A stretch of 64,000 nt of DNA from Blasia pusilla (taxonomy: Eukaryota > Marchantiophyta > Marchantiopsida > Blasiales), in NCBI GenBank assembly GCA_050084515.1, contig CM114273.1:1488001-1552000 (forward strand). The letters are read 5' to 3'. The position numbers and the translations under genes are program-made. The first letter of the stretch is position 1. Each line of letters begins with the position of its first letter. Positions 33,426 to 45,518 of the stretch are shown in pieces. The notes below the pieces were generated by a model. It did no database searches. It worked only from the letters and a program-made list of their open reading frames with translations, and was not told where the DNA came from.

Positions 33426-35054
33426 AGTAGCACCACGTGGCTCTGACGCTCGAGTGGCTCCTCTCGTAACTGCAGCCGATGCCTCAACTTTGTCTTTGCA
33501 CTCACCATATAAGAGAGATCATCCCTCCATAAGAGGTGGAAGCCCTGCTCCCGAACCTGATCTATCTTTGGATACCGACCATAGTAGCCAACATTCCAAG
33601 TGCTCAATCCTGGCAGCCATAGCTGACTCTGTCGTAGTGGTAGGGGTAGCCACCGTAGGCTCTCCAACCACTGGTCCACCTCTACCACCTCGGCCTCTTA
33701 GAGCTACTCCACCACGGTCGCGGCATGATCTCAACTCTGGATGAAGATCAAAGCAACGCTCTCGAGGATGACCTGGTCTCCCGCAATGATCACACTGAGT
33801 TGGGGCCGACTGAGGCCCATCCTCCAAAGTCCGTCTCCCATCCTCTTGGGGACAAAACTTCCTAACATGATCACCTCCACATGTCCAACATGACTGTCCT
33901 TGCTGCGGGGCAGCAAATGAAGGCAATGGTCTCTACGCAAGTGTCCCTCTAGGACCTGACTGAGGTCGTGTGTACCCCCCACAACTCCCACTACTACTAC
34001 CACCACCACTACTACGAGACTGTCAGGTGGGATGCTAAACACGAGAAGTAATAGTTGTATCCCTACTGAATGGGGATGTCACCACTCTCTCCTTCACCAT
34101 GTTAAGCTCAATCTTCTCAGATAGAGCAAACACATGGGTCAATATGGGTGAATCATCACTCATAAGAGTAGCATCACATACCCTACGACGCAACTCTCTG
34201 TCCAAGGTCCCATACCAAAACTGGATTGCCTGAGCCTCAGTCACACCCTAGGTAACTGAAATCAAGCGTCGCATACGAGTGTATGCCTCACGAAGACTCT
34301 CACCAATCTTTTGCTCAAATTCTTGAAGACTCCTCAACTTCTCTGTCTTCACTCCCTGATAGTTCTTCTTCAACCTCTTGAAGAACTCTGCAACCGGGCT
34401 AAACGATGGTGGGGCACTAGTACCTCCACTAGTATCCCCACTGGTACCTCCATGGGTACCTCCACTGGTACCCCCACTCCGGCTCGTACTCGTACCACTC
34501 AACGTCGGGCTGGCTGGCATAGTAGGAGCACTACTACCAATACCACCATGGGTGATAGATACATAGCCTGGAGACCAATATTGTCTCCATGCCTCAATCT
34601 CAGCAACATGGTCCTTCCTCAACTCATAGTAATCATCCATGGGTGGTCCCTCTAAGTGCTGAAACAACCCCTTCCAAGCCAAGAAGGGTGTAAACAACGT
34701 GGCGTTCTGCAACATCTGCATATCACACCACGTATCAAACTCGTGGATGAAGTCCTCCAACTCAATGGTGCCCACTGCACCCGAGTATCATTGTGGGCCC
34801 TTCATGGCCCCATATATCCCGTCCATGTCCCAAATCAATGGAGTTGCAACACTCGATAACAACGTAGAAGACTCGGTATTTGGAACACCCTCGTCCTCCT
34901 CTTCATCAACCGCCGGAAGTGGAAAAGGTAGCCGATACCTAAATCCATTCCGTGTGAAACCACCACTGTCCGCACCACGGTCCCCAACCAGACCACCCGA
35001 AAGCTCCGTGATGACCAACGCCGATGCCGCACCACCACCAAATTACCACCACTA
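33426..35054 (-). pseudogene. Gypsy gag (capsid and CCHC zinc knuckles)
   Basis: Gag-like sequence starts near 35.05 kb and continues through 34248-34775 (capsid: ELEDFIHEFDTWCDMQM, WKGLFQHLEGPPMDDYYELR, FEQKIGESLREAYTRMRRL) and 34035-34244 (AIQFWYGTLDRELRRRV). In 33519-33926 there are two zinc knuckles, CWTCGGDHVRKFC (CX2CX3HX4C) and CDHCGRPGHPRERC (CX2CX4HX4C), followed by CFDLHPELRSC. TGA or TAG stops interrupt it at about 34785, 34248 and 34035. A Gly-Thr-Ser-rich hinge at about 34.41-34.49 kb is made of a short nucleotide repeat. No ATG can be chosen with confidence. Confidence 0.8.
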
Positions 35055-36532
35055 AGTAACCAAGTGACGTCGATGTCGCTATATTATTCTAGCTCTACTA
35101 GCTATGGGTGTAGGAAACCTAACCTGTCATCACCACAAGAAGCCTCCCACGGTCTACTGGTCATCACTCCAGCCTCACTATCGGTAGCACACAGGAGTAA
35201 CACTACTCTGGAAATCAGCGTCAACCCTAACAATGGGCGCGCAAGCAAGAAGCAACGATGGAGGGGATCCAAACACAGGAAGTCCAACGACAACTCTCCA
35301 ATCGCAAATGGAAATCAAGGTAACACAATCCACCAAACCTGGCGCCCCCCTGAATCCACAAAACCCACCATACAATTCTAACGCAATATCTACTCCGCCG
35401 TAGGTCGATGACGTGCTAGTCGAACTCGCAGCACCTGAAAATATCACCTGCATGGAGAGGCTACACCGTACTATGCGCTAGAGGTCCATCAACCAAAAAC
35501 CTGAGATGCATAAAGTGCCTAACATCTCTCCGAATAGCACCAAATGAGCTGCAACAGTGCGTACACTGGCATAGTTAAGAACTTAGCAGTTAAGCGTCTT
35601 CCATGCAGAATAGCCCAAAGATGGGTGACCAGTTATGCAACACTCAAATCAAAAATCCTACAAAAATTGCCTCACGCCCAAGCAAGGAAGCTTGCTTGCT
35701 TGCTCCTTACTCCGCCTCTCACGCCCACTCGCCCCGAGCTACTACGAGTTGCCTCGAAGCCTCGAAGCCTAAACGCCGAGAAATGATCGAGACATGCCAC
35801 ACTTTGCCATGCTTCGTTATGGAGAGAGGCCCGACCAGGGCGCCCCCAATGGGATAGTCGTCTCCAACAATGAACGAGTCACCAACCAACCAGTCCCTCC
35901 GATCCGCTGTCCACCATAGCCACACTTTGAGCTAGTTCGTGAAATTTCGATCAGCAATTACTCCACAAATCCTTGACCAAAATTGAATCTGTTTCAACCA
36001 GAATTCAATTCACCACCATAGCTATCTCTCCACAAAAAATCAGCTACAACCAAACTCTGTACTCCAAGCTAAAAATCAGACAAACTTGTTGTCCATACAC
36101 CTCCAGAATCGCAAATCCGACATCGCTTCCGCCAAGTTTCATGCACGCAGAAATCCGCAATGCTCCACCCACTTGAGCAGATAGCTTCACATGAGATCAC
36201 AATACAAGCAGCAACAGGAAACTCTCACCCGATCTGGAAAAACTTCAACAGAGCTTCCACACTCCAAGCTCTCCACATCAGAAAACCGTCGAACACGAAC
36301 CAGAATCTTCAATCCTTGATAACTTCCAACTCCCTTGACAAAATCCGGCGATCTAAAGCGCGTTGGAAAGCTCTCAGCAAGGCGCTTCTTTCCCAACCAA
36401 CCATGCACCAGATTCACACCTCCAACATAGGCCACAAGCCACGAACATCCACGGCTGAATACACAATCAGCCCTAACCAAATCCTACTGATATAGAATCG
36501 AAGCTACCATCGATCTACTTCAGTTCTTTGAG
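35055..36532 (-). other. Untranslated leader region of the gypsy element
   Basis: About 1.5 kb between the 5' LTR core and gag. Short overlapping frames on both strands lack motifs. This is the place for the primer-binding site and packaging signals, but I cannot point to either. Confidence 0.5.
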
Positions 36533-36901
36533 TGAAATCCGTGAAAGACCTACTATCATAAAACACGTATAGAATCACATACAATCGAGCCAAACCCACT
36601 CCACGATGGGAGAATCTAGGTCGAAGCTTGCGGGAAACACCATATCCAAGAGCTCTACTCACTACCAAGGCTAACTCCCAAACGCAACAGGCTCAACTCA
36701 AAGAACTGACTTTTCTTTGAGTGCACTCCACCTTATATCCTCCAACCTAAGAGCGGGCCCTACTGGAAAAGTCACCCTCAACTGAGTAACCCCCAACCCT
36801 ATGTATGAAATCGCATCTCTACCTAGACAGTGCGGCCCTACATAAGGTATGGCCTCTACTAGCACACTATACTCTACGACATAATCCGTATGGTCATGAC
36901 A
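36533..36901 (-). repeat. 5' LTR core (element orientation)
   Basis: 369-bp partner of the core at 27183-27550. Homology stops sharply at TGAAATCC on the inside and at CATGACA on the outside. No convincing primer-binding site is visible just inside; the next bases in element orientation are CTCAAAGAACTGAAG. Confidence 0.85.
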
Positions 36902-38040
36902 ATATCTATAAAGAAAAAACATCCTTTGTGCTTATTTGAAAATAAATAGTGGGGATTGAACAAGCTCCTAGGGATAAATTCAACAAAGATATGCTTCTAT
37001 ACTTCAATTTATTTTCCAAATAAGTTGATAAGGAAAATTTTTTCCAATAAGCACAAGCATACTTACATAATGCATAATACTTCTCTAGCACCTCATTCCT
37101 AGCTTGCATCCTTTTTGCGACGTGTTTGGTCTGCGTCCTACCCATAGCATTTCCGCGGATACAGACTTTGTCTGTGTGCAACCTTGAAGCTACACCCAAC
37201 AGTTCTCTCACTCGCTATGTTGTCGATGTGGTAGAACTCTACTAAACTAAGATACGACAGTAGGGGCAAGTTCCCAATATTTTGCAAGGCATCCTTACAC
37301 ACCTTAATAACAATGAAGGAGGAGCATGTGCATGATTTACTAGGCCTTACATAGAGCATAAATCACCACAATCTTATGGCTACATGCCTTACCTAAAAAA
37401 ATCCCCTGGCTTTCATATCGCACATATTGTTTGCAAAATACATATTCACTATTCATCTATACTATAATTTGAGGAGTGCTTATGACATGCGACAATTCCA
37501 TTAACATGGCGTCGCCTCTAGAACATGACTCACCCTAAACCCTGCACTTATATACCCTAAGATGACGTGTATTTAAGGAGGGGGCAAGTATGCATGGAGC
37601 CCGTATCTACGAACAAGAATATGTAATTCTCATGCACATATGTGACCTAATACATTTTATCATTACTATCATTTTATCATCATTAATATTCCCCATTTCA
37701 TCATTATTACTTTTCAACATTCTACTTGGGAAAATATACTTTTCCATATGTTTCTCCATTTATATATATGTTTTTTATTACCCTCACTAGTAGGCTATTC
37801 CGACTGAAGAGGATGATCTTTTTCAACGGTTGGATGTGAATTTTTCAACCGGCATGATCACCACATGATGGATGGATGGATCGATGGAACCTCCCGCTTC
37901 TTCTCCACCCTAAACACGTATTCCTCCCACCGTATTATTCTCCTAAGCCCTTCTTAATATAACTCCTAAAATATCTCCTAAAACCAGGGCCCGTATTTAT
38001 ATGAGCCCTGGTTTTAGGGCCTTAGAATGTGCCAACACAA
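36902..38040. other. AT-rich intergenic DNA
   Basis: No gene is supported. Contains the short hairpin at 37977-38018. Confidence 0.4.
37977..38018. repeat. Perfect 14-bp inverted repeat
   Basis: CCTAAAACCAGGGC at 37977-37990 pairs with GCCCTGGTTTTAGG at 38005-38018 around a 14-base loop. It lies about 1.9 kb upstream of GT92 copy 2. Confidence 0.8.
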
Positions 38041-39886
38041 ACAAACAAACACAGAGTTCAGGTTCAGGTTGAGCTTCTCGTCGTGGAGTGTGCGGACGGA
38101 CGTTCATAGAAATGGAACAGAATCCTTCGTTCGAACGGACAGCTGTCAGAAATTCCGGCGCTGGAGACTGGGCTGGGCCGCGTCCGCGTCATCAACTCGC
38201 CATACAACGCTTAAATGCTGACCTTCTACGCATGCAGACTCCGTTGTGTCAGGTCACCGGAGGCTACGTCACTACGCGACATCAAAGGCTTTCAAAGCGT
38301 CGCCAGAAGATTCGGGCATTCAAAAAAAAGTCCGAGATACGAATGTTTGAAAGAAACGGGAGAATGAGCCATTTTCCCCGTCGGTCTGCCCATCTCGGCC
38401 TAAACGTTCCGCGTCTCGAGTCACACAGCTATGGACATGTAAACACTTTTTCGTGTTAACGCATTCACAGTGCGCCTTCCTTCAAGGGGAAGCAAGGGCG
38501 TGCGATGAAATCGTGGGCGGATGAGCATCCTTATAGAGGTTGTGGTGGTGGGAGGGGCGGCTGGGGGAGGGAAGATCTGGACATGTCTGTGGCTTGGAAT
38601 TGGCGAGAATTGAGGCATATCATGCAGTGAAGTAAGGATCCAGATCCGTGTGCGTATCTTGGAGCGCTCCTATATGAAAGAACGGGATGCGCTATGCACG
38701 TACCGCTCGTTATGGATCCGGACAGTCCGTGCAACAAATTTCTTGAAGATATGGTAGTCTGGGAAGAGGAGACCTGACGAAAGGCATAAAAACGAGGGGA
38801 AAAAAAACAGGTCAGGGGTTTGGGAGAGCGTGCCCCCTCCGGTCCGTCTGTCTGTCTTCGTATGTGTTGACTTGACGCTAAAAGCAAAGTTTGACGGTCA
38901 CGAATGTGGTAGCGCCTTTCCATTCGTTGACATCAATCTGTCTGCAGGTCTCTCTCTCCCCACGCACGGATCCGCCGAGTTGCCTAGTCTTTGAGACTCT
39001 CTTGGATGCCCGCGTCATGACTGCCACCAGGTGAATGTTGGTGACCACACCGCTCATCCTGTAGACGATCAGATGCGAAGCAGTTTTGATTTCTCCTCCT
39101 CCCGAGATTTTTCTTTCCTTGATTTCAATAGATTTGGCTTTGTTTGGGGATTCCATTCCACACTTCCCCTCTTGATCAACATCCTGCTTCCTTCACTGAA
39201 TGAAGTGTTGGATCTCCCAGTCTTAAGTACAATTTTGTTTGATTTCTCTCCCACTCCCGAGATTGTTCGTTCTTTGATCGAGAAGTCTAGATATTCACCG
39301 TTATTTCGAGATTAGAAACAGTCCTTTCTGGATATATCTCATCGACCGACTTCCATCAGAGGAAGACTCCCGTATTCTCCCTCTGCAACTCCTGTAGTCT
39401 CCCTTGGACTCCGGAGGCGCCCTTCCGTGTTTGGAGAACCTCGCAAGTTCTTATGATTAGGTCCTCCAGGTATCCGTGCTGCTCGGACCTCTTCGTCCGA
39501 AACTCTCATCTTCTGTCAATGTGAATTTAAAATTCTGATCAGCTGTCTCATAGCACAGCTGGTCCTCTGCATCTGAGGAATTTTCAGAAAATCCAATCTG
39601 GAGCTGGAAACTCTCTTGCGTCAGTGGCGCACAAACTCTGCCCTCCTTCTGGAACTGGCGAGTTTGACTGCATCTTCCATGAAGGCCTCTGTTAATGTTC
39701 CACCTTCACATGTAGAAATAAGCTAGTGTGTCTTGATTGGGAGCACACATACTCAAATCTGCACACGTCTTTTTCTCATCGAGTGCTTCACCTTTTCTCC
39801 GTTCCGTTTGCATGCTCGCGTGAGAACTTGGCGGTAGCGGAGCAATTTTATTGTGTTTTAGCAATTCAGCTTGCAACTGTTTGACG
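38041..39886. other. Upstream region of GT92 copy 2
   Basis: Mixed-composition DNA with no supported coding region. The promoter and 5' UTR of the GT92 gene at 39887 must lie here, probably in the T/C-rich 39.1-39.85 kb part. I could not choose a TATA box or a leader intron with confidence. Confidence 0.35.
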
Positions 39887-41608
39887 ATGATGGAATCCAA
39901 ACCTCTTAACGCTGTGAAATCCAGCAGAAGTGTGAGCATCCTCACTATCGGGTATGTAACGGTTCTGATGCTGTTCCTGCTCTACAACTACACCCCTTTA
40001 AACTTCTACGCGAATTATTTCTATATGGACGGCGTCGAGTCAAGGATGATGGCATTATCGATTGAAGATCAGTTAGTCGTGAGGGACTCGATCAGGGAAT
40101 TCTTGATGGAGGAGCTAGAGAAAGGGCATCCAGGAGAGGAGAATCCATGGCTCAACGGGACTAGGGACTCCACAGGAGCAAGACATGTTTTGCAGTTGGA
40201 GCCCTCGTTGCAAGGCATGCTGAAAAACGTGTTGGATGAGCTCCGCCTTCTCAGGTCTAAGGAGAATCCTCCCGGGACGATCTCCAATCCTAATTGGGAA
40301 ACAGAACAACTGGATGCAGCTGTGCCCGAGTTTGCAAATTTCGGCCGTTTCTTCCTGTGGCGCCTCGTGGTGTTCCGGACGTACCGCACCTCAAAGACAG
40401 AGTTCGCTGTCATCGCCCTGAGTCCAGTTTCCATTGCAGTGCAGAAATTCCTTATGCAGGGTCCATTCATGGATCATCAGACTGCTTGCATCTGGCGGGA
40501 TCCGCTCCAGAGCGGAGAATCAAGACCTAGGACCAGGACGGGGGCCATGAATCTCAAGTTTGTGATGAATACTCACGGGACGGCGTACGATGTTATCGTG
40601 GCGAGCTGCACCTTTCAAGAGTCTGTGGGAAGCGATGGAGCTGGCGGATCTTTACATCTTAATCTGGAGAATGGCCGCGGGAGTAGAGTGTCCGAGGTCG
40701 TTTTCGTACACCGCGAGGAGATGGGGGAGTTCAATTTTTCGCTAGTGGATCCAGAGAATCTCGTGCCCAAGCACAAGTACGGTTTCTGCTCCGCACCCAT
40801 CTGGTCGAATCCCAGCCCCGATCTACTCAAGCAATGGTTGATGTACCACCATGCCATCTTTAATGGCGACGCCCACTACTTTATCTACCGCACCATCGAC
40901 TTCGACGAGCAAACCATGGCCGTGTTCAATCCTCTCATCGCCGCGGACGTGTTGACACTGATCGATTTCAGGAAGCAAAAGGAGTATGATACCTGGTACT
41001 ACGCCCAGGACCTCGCGCTCAACGACTGTCTGTACCGCACACGATTCGTCTCAAATTGGACGCTATTCTCTGATCTGGACGAGTACCTCTTCATGGTGCC
41101 GCCTCTCACACTGGATCAACTCCTGGAAGACAACAAGGACGCGCCATGGATAGACTTCGGAAGTCTTTACTTCCAAAGGGAACTCTGTGCGCCGTCTGTT
41201 GGTGGCAACACGACCGATGATCATGAATGGACGGTGGAAAGGATGCTTTTCCGGAATGAGCAAGCGTCCGGGGGAAATATGCTGATCGGCGAATATGGGC
41301 ACCGCAAGTATTTTGCCAATCCTCGAAAAGTGACGGTTGGCGGGATCCATCGAGCTCTCGAATGGGACAAGCAGTTTGGGAAGGAGATTCATCTCGATGC
41401 GAGCGTGGCGAGGATGAATCACTACCACGGGATGATGGCAGAGGACTCTCCCACTGTCAATTGCCGGAACATCATCGATCCACAGGAGTTCGACGATTCT
41501 AACCCAGTAGACGGAAAGTTTTGGAAAGACGAAACTCTCAAGAATCTCGTGGTGTCATCTTTCAAACCTCGGGCTGAGCAATACGATTTCTTCAGGTCCT
41601 TATCATGA
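39887..41608 (+). CDS. GT92 (DUF23) family glycosyltransferase, copy 2
   Basis: An intronless protein of 573 residues from the first of two adjacent ATGs (39887 and 39890). The open frame extends 12 codons further upstream, but only on a TTG codon. Residues about 18-40 form the single membrane anchor (ILTIGYVTVLMLFLLYNYT). It aligns throughout with copy 1 at 12.8-14.5 kb, with roughly three quarters or more of positions identical by eye. It keeps LLKQWLMYHH, QDLALNDCLYR, DLDE (about 396-399), PWIDFGSLYF and RKYFANPRKVTVGGIHRA. Differences concentrate in the N-terminal stem and the last 40 residues. It is predicted to be a type II Golgi or ER glycosyltransferase with unknown donor and acceptor. 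It is separated from copy 1 by about 25 kb that includes the gypsy insertion. Confidence 0.9.
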   Translation: MMESKPLNAVKSSRSVSILTIGYVTVLMLFLLYNYTPLNFYANYFYMDGVESRMMALSIEDQLVVRDSIREFLMEELEKGHPGEENPWLNGTRDSTGARHVLQLEPSLQGMLKNVLDELRLLRSKENPPGTISNPNWETEQLDAAVPEFANFGRFFLWRLVVFRTYRTSKTEFAVIALSPVSIAVQKFLMQGPFMDHQTACIWRDPLQSGESRPRTRTGAMNLKFVMNTHGTAYDVIVASCTFQESVGSDGAGGSLHLNLENGRGSRVSEVVFVHREEMGEFNFSLVDPENLVPKHKYGFCSAPIWSNPSPDLLKQWLMYHHAIFNGDAHYFIYRTIDFDEQTMAVFNPLIAADVLTLIDFRKQKEYDTWYYAQDLALNDCLYRTRFVSNWTLFSDLDEYLFMVPPLTLDQLLEDNKDAPWIDFGSLYFQRELCAPSVGGNTTDDHEWTVERMLFRNEQASGGNMLIGEYGHRKYFANPRKVTVGGIHRALEWDKQFGKEIHLDASVARMNHYHGMMAEDSPTVNCRNIIDPQEFDDSNPVDGKFWKDETLKNLVVSSFKPRAEQYDFFRSLS

Positions 41609-41817
41609 GGTGTAGCATTGGCATGGCTTTGAAATCTCTAGTGCTGTTAATCTTCACATGGTTTTGACGAAGTGACGACATCAACTGAAGAGGACGAAAT
41701 GCTTCTTCCCAACTTGCACTTCTCAGCTGGATTCGCTAGCCAAGGTCGTCGTGAGTTCAGGCCACGGAGACAAAAGTGGAGCTATAGCGGACCTGATCAT
41801 CAGCGTTTGGTAATACG

Positions 41818-41975
41818 TGGGGCTGGTTAAGCTACAACAACATGAGGCTCTAAGACCCGACTTCCGGACTGGGAACATTGATCCGAAAGCTTGTGCAAAC
41901 AAGTCTATGCTTGAAATCAAAAGCGATTGGCATGACTCACCTGCCAGCTCGAGTTCCTCCATCAAAGTTGCATGG
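41818..41975 (+). repeat. Segment shared in inverted orientation with 14.94-15.10 kb
   Basis: Counterpart of the segment downstream of GT92 copy 1 but in the opposite orientation. The stretch just after each stop (about 14.62 kb and 41.73 kb, containing GCTGGATTCG and AGGTCGTC) is shared in the same orientation, so only the distal part is flipped. Confidence 0.6.
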
Positions 41976-44652
41976 TACCAAGGTACACACACCACTGCAC
42001 CCGTGCTTGTCGCTGGGCTTCCAAGTTGGTTACCTCGGGGCGTCCTCATCGGGATAAAACTTGACCAGATCAACTCTCATTCGTTTGATCTGACGGACAA
42101 GAAATCTTTCGAATCGAATCGTAGACACTATCGTCAAGTTCCTCTCCTCCTCTAGGGAGTTCCATTCAAAAGATCGTACAGTTAAATTTGTTGACCCAAT
42201 ATTTCTCACTACCATTTTTCCGGACTTTGTAGATGTTGAACGTGCTCACTTCTAGAACTGTAAAGCATGTAAAGTAAGTGACAGGTGGGGGTCTATCTCT
42301 TTCAGATCCCATTTGTCAAATTTTGTTTTAACATACAGTCAATCCTTAATTCGTAGCGGGGTCCTTGAACCGGTCTCGGCTCGGTTCGGCTCGGCTCCTG
42401 GGCATTAAGGTCCGAGCTACGTTTAACCGCGTGGAGGATCTGCGGAGTACTTTCAGAGGAGTAGAAAATCGACGATGAATGTTCTCAGATTTTGAAAATT
42501 TAAATGAGAGCTGTGAGAGCCAATCTTTGATCTCCGAGCATGCGTGACTGCATATGCATGACGATTGATTGAATGTCGAATGAGCCGTGAGAAGCTGCGT
42601 TTGTCTCTGCATCCGAAAAGCGCAAAAAGCTCTGGTGCTCGTATCTCTTCGTCTCGTTCAATACACGACCCCTTCCTCTGGCCTCTTCAGACCGACAGCT
42701 TCAATTCCCTCTGCTGTTCCGTGACGAAGGTTACTTTCATCACGTTACCGGTGCAGTAGGTAGGTACGTAGGCATCCTCGCAAGGCCCTTCTTTTGCACA
42801 CATGGGGATGTCCTTAGCAGCAGAATGGGATTGGGCTTTTCTCGAGTACCATCTCGATGCGCGAGCAAATCCGCAACAGTTTGTGCACCTGTGGTGTCGT
42901 GACTGTCGTCAATCTGATTCGGGAAACTTGGTCATCCAGAAAGGCGCGAGTTTTCGAACGTGTCTAAAAATAGTAGATGCTTACGGATGGAGTGACGAGA
43001 ATTAGGACGGAAAGACTCCGAATTAACAAAGAAGACCTGTCGATCTGTCATTGATTGACTAACTGGAATCGTGGCAAGGAGTGAATGAAGTGGAGACGAC
43101 ACGTGTGGCGGAAAGAATACTACGCGGTGGTGACCAAGGTCCGGGGAGTTTTTTCGCGACAACCGGTATATTTCCGGTCTCTACAAAACCGGAAACACGT
43201 GTGGCGGAAATTTTTGAATTTGTAGTTTTGAAGAAATCATTCCGGCGGGCTAAACAGATACGAATACAAAGGACACCCTCTCTGAACCCTCGGTTTTTGG
43301 CCGGTAAGTGACGAACTGATTCGGAAATTCTCAATTTCTACCGGCCAGCTCAACACGTAACCCCGGTTCTCCCCGTTCTCCCCGGACATTGGTGGTGACT
43401 TCGTTGGCGTCCGCAGGAGAGGAGAGACCATCCGCTCGTGCGCTGCGGTCCATTGATTCTTATTATCTTGACCACTTCCCCGAACGCTAACAGAACTTCG
43501 AAAGCTTCGGTGACTCGCGATCTTCAAATTATGACTCTAAACTCTTTTTCCCGCTTCACAAATTAGGATATTTACTTGCTTCTTAGAAGTGGATATTATT
43601 ATTTGTGCACTCACCGATTGACACAAAAAGTCGTTGTTATTATTTTGTGTAATTATAGTTTTCAGTAATTATTTTCCAAAAAATCCATTCTCGGTTTTTG
43701 TTTTTGTTTTTTAATGTTCTTTCCTCCATTGTTCTATTTTCTATTTCATTTTCTCGTGACGTTAATGGATGAGTTGTGGTGTATGGCTCATACTGTTTTC
43801 CTCTTCTCTTCAAATAATTAGAATCATTTCTTTAGTTTTCAGTAATTATTTATCAAAATGAATAAAATTCATTTTGTTTTAGATTTATTTTAAATATTGT
43901 TTCCTCAATTATTCTATTTTCTATTTCATCTTCTCATGATTTTAGGGATGAGGTGGGGGAGTTGGCCTCGTGCTATTATCCTATTATAGAGAGGGTTTGA
44001 TAGGTCTTCATCTCCAAAGAAGACCCATATTTTTTTGTCCCATATAGAGGAAAATACCTCCACCGATTCCATATTTTCTTTTCCTATAAAAAATAAAAAT
44101 AATTTCTTCATTAGACTTAATAGAATGTGCACATTTGTCTTTTTCCCACTTTCAAAATTCTCTATCTCTTCCTTTCATTTTAGAATTTGACGTTTTTTGA
44201 AACATTTGTGAGGAAGCCCCTTCTCGAATGTAAATGTCTCCATTCATAAAAAATTTACCTTATCTTTCCTCAAAAATTATTATTTTGGCTTACGCTAGTC
44301 ACCAAAATACTATACTGAAAGTAAACTATGGAAACCAACATATCTAATTTTGAGAACATTATATTCTCTAATTTTAAATTTTGAGAAAGAGATTTATAGG
44401 ATTTCATGATAGCTTTGTATTCTTTTGAATGTTGCATAGGTACAAAGTTTATCCTAGAACAATATGTTTGTCATGTTTGTGCGGGTAATGTTTGTGGCAT
44501 CGTATCATCATCATGCTGGTTCAGGTTCCCATGTTCATGGCCCTCCATCCGCATCGTAGCGCACCATGCCTATCTTGGCCCGCCCTAGCCCGATGTAGGC
44601 AAGGCGTGAGCACATCCATTCTGTCCTTGCCCCGCACCCTTAATGAGAGCCC
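41976..44652. other. Intergenic stretch
   Basis: No gene is supported. 43.08-43.31 kb contains a repeated CACGTGTGGCGGAAA word (about 43100 and 43196) and CCGG-rich text. After about 43.5 kb the DNA becomes AT-rich. Confidence 0.4.
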
Positions 44653-45485
44653 CAATGTTGCATGGAAATGGACATGCCCAACGGGTCCTTTGCTTGGGTT
44701 TTTCTCGTACGTACATGGCCCATGTGCAAAGTTATATACGGACAAATTCCGTATCCACACACATGTCCACGTCCATAGGCATTGGACTTACGTCGGTCCT
44801 AAAGGACTTGTCCATATGGCCCCATCTCCCCTTCTTTCTTCCCCCACTTACTTTCTCGTTTCTTCCTCCTCCCACCTCCACTCCCTCTCCTCATATTTCC
44901 CTACCAGCCCTTGCCATTCCTTCCACCCTAAGTGTGGTCCCATCTTTTGCAATCCATGACCCACGTGAGCTTGGGACGCAAAAACAGGGACAGGCTTGGA
45001 TTAAGAGAGGCGCGAGGGGATCGAATATGTATGCAAGCTACAAGCCCTTGCTTGGCCTGCATGAAGCCCGCGCTTTGCTTGGGACAGGCCCGCTCCAAGG
45101 CCCTATGCGAGCCTGTGCAGGCCTTACAGACTCGGTGGGGCCAGGCGTGGGCTTATTGCATGCCTCTACAACCAAGGTGCGGGCTTAGTGTGGGCTATAA
45201 AACAATTGGCAAGAACAAGTGGCAAGTCAATGGATTGGGTGTAGGTTGGCCGAGGCCAGATTTACCTTGCACGTAAAGTAGGCCTAAGTGCGGGCCACGA
45301 GAACTCTAGGCTGGACGGACATAACTCCGAGGACATGGATTTTTTCTGTATGCAACATTTTTGAGCCCGCACTTATACTCGCATCCCAAGCTTGCATGGG
45401 TGATCCCTGTACCAAAAATACTTGGACGGAGGACCTGTTTGCCATGTTTAACATGGACAAACAAGTCCGTTTCCAAGTAACCTTG
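44653..45485. mobile_element. Small GC-rich TIR element (about 830 bp)
   Basis: The left end is CAATGTTGCATGGAAATGGA. The right end, reverse complemented, is CAAGGTTACTTGGAAACGGA, so the two ends match at most of their first 24 bases. A further inward-facing end (GCAACATTTTTG, about 45350-45362) suggests a nested or duplicated copy. The interior has GGCCCGC-type words and short frames without domains. Same family as 1004-1385. Confidence 0.6.
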
Positions 45486-45518
45486 CCCCCAAGTTGATAA
45501 TATTCTATATTAGAATTT

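Larger units (their letters stand above)
27077..36901 (-). mobile_element. Ty3/gypsy LTR retrotransposon carrying a DNA methyltransferase and a PHD finger
   Basis: On the minus strand the order is 5' LTR, leader, gag with CCHC knuckles, aspartic protease, C5-cytosine methyltransferase, reverse transcriptase, RNase H, integrase, PHD finger, 3' LTR. Protease, then RT, then RNase H, then integrase is the Ty3/gypsy order. The LTR cores (27183-27550 and 36533-36901) differ by about eight substitutions and one indel, about 98% identity, so insertion was fairly recent. Several in-frame stops and at least three frameshifts mean this copy cannot make the full polyprotein. The flanks show ATAT just outside 27077 and just outside 36901, a possible 4-bp target duplication. 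Retrotransposons with captured cytosine methyltransferases have been described from dinoflagellates and charophyte algae. Membership in that charophyte group is likely but unproven. Confidence 0.9.

Noticed and set aside
33199-33744. 181-codon plus-strand ORF across the gag-protease region
   Set aside because: It is antisense to a region with clear zinc knuckles and protease motifs on the minus strand. Its Thr/Val/Ser-rich peptide has no motif and starts on a non-ATG context, so it is a shadow of the real frame.
34311-34655. Plus-strand ORF with a Thr-Ser-Pro repeat (STSTSIPTGTSMGTSTGT)
   Set aside because: It is the antisense reading of the Gly-Thr-rich hinge repeat in gag.
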